From: an uncultured Pelagibacteraceae bacterium
Lineage (GTDB): Bacteria; Pseudomonadota; Alphaproteobacteria; Pelagibacterales; Pelagibacteraceae
Assembly: GCA_902595725.1 (NCBI GenBank)
Contig: CACJRJ010000012.1
Coordinates: 1-39,734, forward strand
Direction: 5' to 3'
Length of the DNA stretch: 39,734 nt
Every line of letters begins with the position of its first letter. Within the stretch, counting starts at the first letter, position 1. Positions 33,580 to 39,734 of the stretch are shown here, one piece after another. Made by a program: the position numbers and the translations under genes. The notes beneath the pieces were generated by a model, which saw only the letters and a program-made list of their open reading frames with translations, searched no databases and was not told where the DNA came from.

Positions 33580-34714
33580 TTTTTTTTAATATTTTTTGAA
33601 ACTCTTTTTTTCTTAATATAAATTTCTCTTTTGGTCTTGGTAAGTTACTAGTAATACCTGCCTGACTTAAAATTTCAATAAAAACACTTTTATTTAATTT
33701 TAAGGCTTTATCCATATTTTTTTCAAATTTTTTTAAAGTAGAAGATTTAAAATAAAAATCATATCCAAAACCTTTGCTAATTTGTCTATAATTAAGCTTT
33801 ATTGAGTTAATTTTTTGTCCACCAACAGAATCATGGACGCCATTATTAATTAGTATATGAATGAAATTTTTCATCATGGCTGAGTTTTGCATTCCAGATG
33901 TGTGCATTAATAGAGAACCATCTCCATCTATACAAATTATTTTTTTTTTTTTTAAATTTTTTGCAATTCCTGCTGAAACAGATACTGCGTGTCCCATGCC
34001 ACCAACCATTAAAAAGTCTTTTGATACATTTTCATTTCTTAAAAATCTTAAATGATAAAGCTCCCTAGAGGTATATCCTGTCGTAGAGATTATTAAGGAA
34101 TTATTTTTTGATTTTTCAATAATTTTTTCAATAATTTTTTTGCGAAATGGATAAGATGTTTTTTTGGAAAATATTTTTTTTTCTTTATTTTTTTTAAAAG
34201 TACCCTTTTTTACTATTATAGCTACAGGTTTTTGAAGAGAAATTGATAGCTGTTTACTTTGAGTAATAATTTTTTTAAAATTTTTTGTATCTTTATTAAT
34301 TACTTTGTAAGGGATATCAATCAATTTAAGTTGCTTTAATGTAATTTTGCCTTGGTATAAATGTTGAGGCTCATCGTCAACTTGTTTATTTTTTTTTATA
34401 ATTTCACCTCTCCACCCAATTAAGAGAAGCATTGGGATGCCATAAACTTCTTTATTAGCAATAGAATTTAATGGATTAATTGCATTACCTAAACCAGAAT
34501 TTTGCATATATACAAGTGCTGGATTTCCAGAAGATAAATAGTGTCCAGCTGCCAATGCTATTGCTAGTCCTTCGTTTCCAACAGATAAATGCTCCTCTTT
34601 TTTTTTTTTATCCAATAAATAAATAAAATTTTTAAGAAGCGAGTCAGGGACTCCTGTAAAAAAATTAATATTATTTTTTTTTAAAAAATTATAAAATTTT
34701 TTTGAGTCTAACAT
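33566..34714 (-). CDS. ppd: Phosphonopyruvate decarboxylase
   Basis: A 382-residue thiamine diphosphate enzyme. FFTGVPDSLLKNF at the N-terminus is the phosphonopyruvate-decarboxylase signature, SVGNEGLAIALAAG carries the ThDP-activating Glu, and the cofactor motif runs from GDG at 264-266 (Asp265) to Asn290-Asn291. It converts phosphonopyruvate to phosphonoacetaldehyde, the irreversible step that drives C-P bond formation forward. It starts two bases after the PEP mutase stop and overlaps the aminotransferase gene, as in most phosphonate operons. Length matches the family. Confidence 0.94.
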   Translation of the reverse strand: MLDSKKFYNFLKKNNINFFTGVPDSLLKNFIYLLDKKKKEEHLSVGNEGLAIALAAGHYLSSGNPALVYMQNSGLGNAINPLNSIANKEVYGIPMLLLIGWRGEIIKKNKQVDDEPQHLYQGKITLKQLKLIDIPYKVINKDTKNFKKIITQSKQLSISLQKPVAIIVKKGTFKKNKEKKIFSKKTSYPFRKKIIEKIIEKSKNNSLIISTTGYTSRELYHLRFLRNENVSKDFLMVGGMGHAVSVSAGIAKNLKKKKIICIDGDGSLLMHTSGMQNSAMMKNFIHILINNGVHDSVGGQKINSIKLNYRQISKGFGYDFYFKSSTLKKFEKNMDKALKLNKSVFIEILSQAGITSNLPRPKEKFILRKKEFQKILKKNAKY

Positions 34715-34716
34715 CT

Positions 34717-36018
34717 TTAGTTTGTGCCTGGAATTAAATCCATCATATCTTTAATTGAGGTTAATTTATCCTCAATTTCTTTAGATCTTTCATGTGTTAA
34801 AATTGACTCTGCAGTTTTTACCATTGCAGGATATGCTGCTCTAAAAAGATGATTTGCATAAATTACAACATTAAATCCTTGCTGAATTAATTCTGACTCT
34901 TTTACAGAGCTATAGGTGCTTGGTACACAAACTAATGGAATATTGTTAAATTCTTTTTTAAATTTTTTTGAAAAATCAAAAATTTCATTTGGCTGATCTT
35001 TTTTACTATGTATCATAATTGCATCACTTCCAGAGTCTACATAAGATTTTGCTCTTAAAATTGCATCATCTATTCCTTTTCCTAAAATAAAACTTTCTAT
35101 TCTTGCAATAATCATAAAATCTGAATTCTGTTGATTAATTTTTGCTTTTCTTATTTTTTCTGAGAATGTAGCTATATCTTCTTGCGACTGACTAGAAGTA
35201 TCGTTTAATAATGAATTTTTTTTTAAACCTGTTTTATCTTCCATGATTACAGCTGAAATTCCAAGTCTTTCAATTGTTTTAATATTTAAATTTAAATGCT
35301 CAATTTTTCCTCCTGTGTCTATATCCATTATTAGAGGTTTTGATGTCACTTCAAATATATTGTTTATATTCTCTAATCTTTTTGAAATATCTACTACTTC
35401 AATATCAGGCTTACCCATCAGAGAGGCATCTGTTAAAGAGCTTGACCAAAAACCATCAAAATATTTTTCTCTTCCATTAATATTTGCTGTTGCATTCTCT
35501 GCAATTAATGCAGAGATAGGACTGTGAGTTTCTATAATTCTTGTAATATCTTTATTTTCTATTGATCTTTTTAAAGTTTTTATTCTTTGGTCGGGAGAAA
35601 TTCCAACTTTTTTTGACTTATTTGAAATTGCTTCAGAAGAAATGCCTTTTGTATAAGGCACTTCAATTAGTTTACCACCATATTTATTTAAAGTTTCAAT
35701 AACATTTTTTCTCAAAACAGCTTGTTTACCTGTTGTCCAATCGTCTCCGTGAATAACAAATTCAGGCTTAAGTTTTTGAATTGTTAAAGAATCGTCCCAT
35801 TCAGATTGAGGGACAACATCAGTAACTCCAGAAATATTTTGGATTATTAGTTTTCTTTGTTCATAATTTAGAATTGGCAACTTTTTATGTGTTGCTACAG
35901 CTTTGTCAGTCAACAATCCAATAATCACATCTCCATATTTTTTTCCTTCATTTATAAGATTAATATGTCCATGATGAATGTTATCTGCTGTTAAGGATAT
36001 ATAAACTTTTTTTTTCAT
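34717..36018 (-). CDS. pepM: Cytidylyltransferase-PEP phosphomutase fusion
   Basis: A 433-residue two-domain protein. Residues 1-140 form a nucleotidyltransferase domain with HxGH at 15-18 (HHGH) and GISSEAIS near its end. Residues 150-433 form the PEP mutase domain: Asp232 and Asp234 in IMDIDTGG for magnesium, and the diagnostic EDKTGLKKNS at 260-269. PEP mutase rearranges phosphoenolpyruvate into phosphonopyruvate, the entry step of nearly all phosphonate biosynthesis. The same domain order is known in Fom1 of fosfomycin biosynthesis, where the N-terminal domain activates a phosphonate with CMP. It is followed by the decarboxylase gene and preceded by an ABC flippase gene 15 bases upstream. 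The EDKxxxxxNS motif separates it from isocitrate-lyase relatives. Confidence 0.95.
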   Translation of the reverse strand: MKKKVYISLTADNIHHGHINLINEGKKYGDVIIGLLTDKAVATHKKLPILNYEQRKLIIQNISGVTDVVPQSEWDDSLTIQKLKPEFVIHGDDWTTGKQAVLRKNVIETLNKYGGKLIEVPYTKGISSEAISNKSKKVGISPDQRIKTLKRSIENKDITRIIETHSPISALIAENATANINGREKYFDGFWSSSLTDASLMGKPDIEVVDISKRLENINNIFEVTSKPLIMDIDTGGKIEHLNLNIKTIERLGISAVIMEDKTGLKKNSLLNDTSSQSQEDIATFSEKIRKAKINQQNSDFMIIARIESFILGKGIDDAILRAKSYVDSGSDAIMIHSKKDQPNEIFDFSKKFKKEFNNIPLVCVPSTYSSVKESELIQQGFNVVIYANHLFRAAYPAMVKTAESILTHERSKEIEDKLTSIKDMMDLIPGTN

Positions 36019-36033
36019 TAATAATTAATTTGT

Positions 36034-37806
36034 TTAAATAATTCCACTATTTATTAAATCTTTATACTTACCATTGTCAATAATAGATCCATTTTTTAGA
36101 ACAAAAATATTATCACAATTTTTAACTGAGTTTAGTCTGTGGGTGATTATTATAATTGTTTTATTTTTACTTAATTTGTCAATATCATCCATGATCTTAC
36201 TTTCATTTTCTTCATCCAAAGAACTTGTAGCTTCGTCAAAAATTATTATTTCAGGATCAGTATAAAGTGCTCTAGCTATTCCAATTCTTTGTCTTTGTCC
36301 ACCTGAAATTCTTATACCATTATTTCCAATTAAAGTTTCCTCTTTATTTTGAAGAGAATTTACAAAAGTATAAAGTTGAGATTTTTTAAGACTATCTACT
36401 AATTTATCATTTTCTATTTCTTCTTCATTTATTCCATAAGCAATATTATTTTTAATTGTATCGTCTAATAAATATATATTTTGTGCAACATAACCTAGTT
36501 TTTTTTGCCATCCTGCCTTATTTGAATTTATATCTATATCATCACAAAATATTTTTCCCTTTTGTGGAGTGTGCAAACAAGTAATCAAATCTAATAATGT
36601 ACTTTTTCCTGAACCTGAAGGACCTATTATTCCAACTTTGGAATTTTTTATTATTTCTAAGTTTATGTTTTCTAAAACTGATTTATTTTTTTCATAACTA
36701 AAATGAATATCTTTTAAAATGATTTTATTTCTAAGTTTTGGAAAATCTTTAATTTTTTCAAATTTATTAGATACATAATTCTTTTTTTCTACATTGATAA
36801 TTTCGTTGTATATAAACTCAAAAGAAAACATAAGATTATTTATTCCTGATATTGATTGAGTTATTATATTATATGATGGCATCATTCTTACTATTGAGAC
36901 AATATATAAAGTTAAAATTGGTAAAATAATTTCAAAACTTCCGTTAACTCTTATTAAAAAAAAACATAACAACATTATTCCAGTTATACTTACAGTTTCT
37001 AAAAATAGTCTTGGTAATGATTGGATAAATCCGGATAAAGCTCTATTACGTTCTTCTTCAGTCATAACAGTAGTAAATTTTTTTAATGAAAACAAATGTT
37101 TGTTTAAAATTTTAAGTTCTTTAATAGAGCCAAATGTCTCTTGTAAATACACAAGTGTGCTGCCCGATGCTTTATGAATTTTTTTTCCTGCTTTTCCCAT
37201 TATATTTTTAGTAAGCAAAACAAAAATTAAACTTGATATAAATAAAATTGATATTACAGAAATTGCTGAAGCTGGATTTGCTAATAAAAGCAAAGTAGAA
37301 ATTAAAATTAATAATATTAATTCTTTTAATATTGTTATAATTTTAAAAATTATTTCAATAGAATTATTACAATCTAAAACGACATTTCTAGCTAGCGTTG
37401 CTGGGTTTCTTAATAAAAAAAAACTATAAGGAGAATATATATAGTTACTATAAATTTTATTTTTAAGGTCCTGTCTTAATTTTAATCTTAGTTTATTTTG
37501 AAAATAAGACAAAAAACCTAAATAAATATTTTTGAGCAAAAAAATAATAAATAAAGCAATTCCTATTAGAATTTCAATTTCTAGATCAAAGCTATAAATG
37601 AAACTTTCTATATTTAATAATTCTATATAATTTGAGATTAATTCATTCCCAGTAAGAGCTAAAATAAATATTGGAATAGAACTTATTCCAATTAACTCAA
37701 ATATATTGGCTCCAAGTAATAAAAAATAATAAAGATATAAATAAAAATAATTTTTTTTATCAATTATTCTGTTAATTTTATTTATGCTGATACCTGATAG
37801 TTTCAT
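36034..37806 (-). CDS. ABC transporter, PglK/MsbA-type flippase
   Basis: A 590-residue half-transporter with fused domains. Residues 1-330 hold about six transmembrane segments; residues 360-590 form the ATPase. Walker A GPSGSGKST is at 395-403, the signature ISGGQRQRIG starts at 500, Walker B Asp524-Glu525 lies in FDEATSSLD, and the H-loop is IIITHRLN. As a homodimer it should flip a lipid-linked glycan or a lipid across the inner membrane. Its position between NeuBC-like genes and the phosphonate genes suggests it moves the phosphonate- or nonulosonate-bearing glycan. It lies six bases after the NeuC-like gene. Confidence 0.92.
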   Translation of the reverse strand: MKLSGISINKINRIIDKKNYFYLYLYYFLLLGANIFELIGISSIPIFILALTGNELISNYIELLNIESFIYSFDLEIEILIGIALFIIFLLKNIYLGFLSYFQNKLRLKLRQDLKNKIYSNYIYSPYSFFLLRNPATLARNVVLDCNNSIEIIFKIITILKELILLILISTLLLLANPASAISVISILFISSLIFVLLTKNIMGKAGKKIHKASGSTLVYLQETFGSIKELKILNKHLFSLKKFTTVMTEEERNRALSGFIQSLPRLFLETVSITGIMLLCFFLIRVNGSFEIILPILTLYIVSIVRMMPSYNIITQSISGINNLMFSFEFIYNEIINVEKKNYVSNKFEKIKDFPKLRNKIILKDIHFSYEKNKSVLENINLEIIKNSKVGIIGPSGSGKSTLLDLITCLHTPQKGKIFCDDIDINSNKAGWQKKLGYVAQNIYLLDDTIKNNIAYGINEEEIENDKLVDSLKKSQLYTFVNSLQNKEETLIGNNGIRISGGQRQRIGIARALYTDPEIIIFDEATSSLDEENESKIMDDIDKLSKNKTIIIITHRLNSVKNCDNIFVLKNGSIIDNGKYKDLINSGII

Positions 37807-37812
37807 TTAATT

Positions 37813-38940
37813 TTATTCTTTAAGTTTTTTTTGAACTGGTGTACTCCATATTTTTTTTAATTTCAGAATATATGCAATTTTTTTTGCTGAGTTACCATGT
37901 CCAAAAAAAAATTTTTTTTCAAATTTTTTATCACTAATTTTTGAAATAGATGAAAGAATTGAAGAAATATTAAATTTAACATTAATAATTGATTTAATAT
38001 TTTTAACACGTTCATTTTGTCTAGATCCTAAATTAATAGTTGGAATTCCATATACAGGAGCTTCTATAATTCCAGCGCTAGAATTACCAATAATAAAATT
38101 TGAATTTTTTAATAATGATAAAAAATATTCAAATCTCATTGATTTAAGCATTTTAAAATTTTCATTCTTTAAAATTTTAGATTTGTAAACTTTTAGAATA
38201 TCTAAATTTCCAGGATCATTATTTGGAAAAATTACTACAAATTTTTTACCTGATTTAATGCAAGCATCTAAAAGAATATTTGTAAAATATTTAGTTTTTT
38301 TTAATTCTGTTGTAACAGGATGAAAAATTAAAATTGAATATTTTTCAAAAAAAATTGAATATCTTTTTTTTACTTCATTTATTTTTGGGAGAAATTGCTT
38401 TCTCATTATATCTATATCAGGACTACCACAGACAAATATAGAATTTGGGTTTTCACCAAGATTTTTAATAAGTCTTTTTTTTGCAATACTATTTGAAACT
38501 AGATGCAAGTGTGAAAGTTTTGAAATTGAATGTCTTATATGCTCGTCTATTGTTCCAGTTAATTCTCCACCTTCGATATGCATTGTTAAATAATTATTTA
38601 GTGATGCCGATATTGCCCCAGCAAGTGCTTCTACTCTATCCCCATGAACAATAACCAGATTAGGTTTATTTAATCTCAAGAATTTATTAAATCCATATAT
38701 TGTATTTGCTAATACTTTGTCTTGGCTTTCTATTTTAGTGTAGTTTTTAAATTTATATAAAGTGTTTTTTGGGAAGTTCTTTTTAAGTTCATTATATGTA
38801 TAGCCATATTTTCTATCTAAATGCATTCCGGTAACAAAAATTTTTATATTAAAATTTAGTCTTAAAAGTTTTTGTATAACACTTTTAATTTTACTAAAAT
38901 CTGCTCTAGTACCAGTTATAAAAACAATTTTTTTTTTCAG
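37813..38940 (-). CDS. neuC: UDP-GlcNAc 2-epimerase (NeuC-like), apparent CTG start
   Basis: A 375-residue protein of the hydrolysing UDP-GlcNAc 2-epimerase family. The N-terminal motif FITGTRADFSKIKS is encoded upstream of the first ATG (38826), so the gene must start near 38940. No ATG, GTG or TTG fits there; a CTG at 38940-38938 does, and it overlaps the NeuB stop as CTGA. VIVHGDRVEALAGA, HIEGGELTGTIDEHIRH and GNSSAGIIEAPVYGIPTINLGSRQ complete the family pattern. It releases UDP and gives a 2-epimerised amino sugar for NeuB to condense with PEP. The alternative of an ATG start at 38826 would remove the nucleotide-sugar loop. Confidence 0.9.
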   Translation of the reverse strand: MKKKIVFITGTRADFSKIKSVIQKLLRLNFNIKIFVTGMHLDRKYGYTYNELKKNFPKNTLYKFKNYTKIESQDKVLANTIYGFNKFLRLNKPNLVIVHGDRVEALAGAISASLNNYLTMHIEGGELTGTIDEHIRHSISKLSHLHLVSNSIAKKRLIKNLGENPNSIFVCGSPDIDIMRKQFLPKINEVKKRYSIFFEKYSILIFHPVTTELKKTKYFTNILLDACIKSGKKFVVIFPNNDPGNLDILKVYKSKILKNENFKMLKSMRFEYFLSLLKNSNFIIGNSSAGIIEAPVYGIPTINLGSRQNERVKNIKSIINVKFNISSILSSISKISDKKFEKKFFFGHGNSAKKIAYILKLKKIWSTPVQKKLKE

Positions 38941-39734
38941 ATATGTATTTTTTTAATTTGAGTATTTTGTAAAATATCTTTTTTTACTTTTTTTCCTAAA
39001 AGCTTATAGTACATTTCTGCACTAAAGTCACCAGTTCCAGGTCTTTTTACCCAAATATTGTCTCTTGTTAATTTTTCACCTTTAAATATATTTCTTAAAG
39101 CTATCACTGATGCAAAGGCAAATTTTGCAACACTTACTTCTTCTTTCAAAATATTTTTTTTATCTTTTAATGTTAAAAAAATATTTTTTGAATCAATAAT
39201 CAAATTTTTTAAGCCTTTTTCGTCTAATGAACTTGAAATATCAGGGCCTTTTCTTTTTTTTGTATCAACAAAATGTTTTTCAACTAAGTTAACTCCTAAA
39301 GCTATAGCTGCATAAGAAGTTAAATTATCTTCTGAATGATCTGAAAGTCCAATTAAAATATTAGGGAAATTTTTTTTAAGTTCTAAAATAAAATTTAATC
39401 TTGCATGTGAATAGTTAGATGGGTAAATATTTGTGCAATGATTAATGACAAATTTAACTTTATTTTTTTTTAGAATTGATATAGTTTTTTTTATTTGTTT
39501 CATATTGTTCATACCAGTACTTAAAATTATTGGTTTTTTTGATTTAGAAACATATTCAATTAGAGGCAAATTATTGCATTCGCCCGAACCTATTTTAAAG
39601 GCTTTTACTTTAAGCTTATTTAGTCTATCAACAGCTGCTCTTGAAAATGGTGTGCTCAAATACTCCATTCCAAGGCTTTCTGTGTATTTTTTAATTTTAA
39701 ATTCTTGTTCGTAAGAAAAAGAGCATTTTTTAAT
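38937..39734 (-). CDS. neuB: Nonulosonate (sialic/legionaminic acid) synthase, NeuB-like, 5' end cut off
   Basis: About 265 residues are visible; the frame stays open to the right edge, so roughly the first 80-90 residues lie outside the window. TPFSRAAVDRL, FKIGSGECNNLPLI, ILSTGMN, GLSDHS and VEKHFVDTKKRKGPD are typical of NeuB. The C-terminal SAF domain (ALRNIFKGEKLTRDNIWVKR) binds substrate in the partner subunit. NeuB condenses PEP with an N-acetylated six-carbon sugar to give a nine-carbon acid. The stop overlaps the NeuC-like start by four bases. Which acid is made cannot be told, because the activating CMP-transferase is not in view. Confidence 0.93.
   Translation of the reverse strand: MKKCSFSYEQEFKIKKYTESLGMEYLSTPFSRAAVDRLNKLKVKAFKIGSGECNNLPLIEYVSKSKKPIILSTGMNNMKQIKKTISILKKNKVKFVINHCTNIYPSNYSHARLNFILELKKNFPNILIGLSDHSEDNLTSYAAIALGVNLVEKHFVDTKKRKGPDISSSLDEKGLKNLIIDSKNIFLTLKDKKNILKEEVSVAKFAFASVIALRNIFKGEKLTRDNIWVKRPGTGDFSAEMYYKLLGKKVKKDILQNTQIKKIHI

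Noticed and set aside
35243-35527. Plus-strand frame of 94 codons opposite the PEP mutase domain
   Set aside because: It mirrors the strongly conserved PEP mutase motifs on the minus strand and has no domain of its own.
1-39734. CRISPR array, tRNA, rRNA or insertion sequence
   Set aside because: No regularly spaced repeats, no conserved tRNA or rRNA sequence and no transposase were seen; A and T runs are due to base composition.

Overview
The window is extremely A+T-rich (long A and T runs throughout, Lys/Asn/Ile-rich proteins), gene-dense, and almost wholly devoted to cell-surface glycan synthesis. Together with a DUF1289 protein and a TonB-dependent receptor, this suggests a Gram-negative alphaproteobacterium of the SAR11/Pelagibacterales type or a similarly streamlined marine lineage, seen in a hypervariable surface-polysaccharide island. 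No rRNA, tRNA, transposase or CRISPR array was seen, so the taxonomic call is an inference from composition and gene content.

Left part (1-19600): glycosyltransferases and nucleotide-sugar enzymes in blocks that switch strand often. A GT2 (cut by the left edge), a GT4, a second GT2, a GDP-L-fucose-synthase-like enzyme, a sugar C-methyltransferase and a dolichol-phosphate-mannose-synthase-like GT2 are on the minus strand to 5565. Two plus-strand genes follow (a GT-C-like membrane protein and a GT4), then a UDP-uronate-type epimerase (minus) facing away from a UDP-sugar 6-dehydrogenase (plus). From 10857 to 16757 (minus) lie a GT4, an SDR epimerase, a second GDP-fucose-synthase-like enzyme, a SAM methyltransferase, a divergent GDP-mannose-4,6-dehydratase-like enzyme and a GT-C-like membrane protein. 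Two more polyprenyl-phosphate-sugar-synthase-like GT2 enzymes and another GT-C-like protein fill 16761-19582. These genes would make 6-deoxyhexoses, possibly branched, plus hexuronic acids, and assemble them partly in the cytoplasm and partly in the periplasm from lipid-linked sugars.

Middle (19609-24473, minus): an OafA-type acyltransferase with an SGNH domain, then a likely vitamin B12 locus. A TTGACA promoter and a cobalamin riboswitch precede a BtuB-like TonB-dependent receptor, a DUF1289 protein and a small membrane protein of the DUF6580 type.

Right part (24470-39734, minus): what looks like one long operon with overlapping or nearly touching genes. In order of transcription it encodes a NeuB-like synthase (cut by the right edge), NeuC-like epimerase, ABC flippase, a cytidylyltransferase-PEP mutase fusion, phosphonopyruvate decarboxylase, a class V aminotransferase of the AEP-transaminase type, a second cytidylyltransferase, an APS-kinase-like kinase, a B12-binding radical SAM enzyme, a PhyH-type oxygenase, an arylsulfotransferase-like beta-propeller, two small membrane proteins, a PAPS-type sulfotransferase, a CDP-glycerol glycerophosphotransferase-like protein and an SQNGEDG-type protein. 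This is the most striking part. It contains the C-P bond-forming core of phosphonate biosynthesis, nucleotide activation, B12-radical-SAM and oxygenase tailoring, and a kinase/sulfotransferase pair. I infer that it builds a modified phosphonate, probably CMP-activated, and attaches it to a surface glycan or lipid. The neighbouring B12 uptake locus could supply the radical SAM cofactor.
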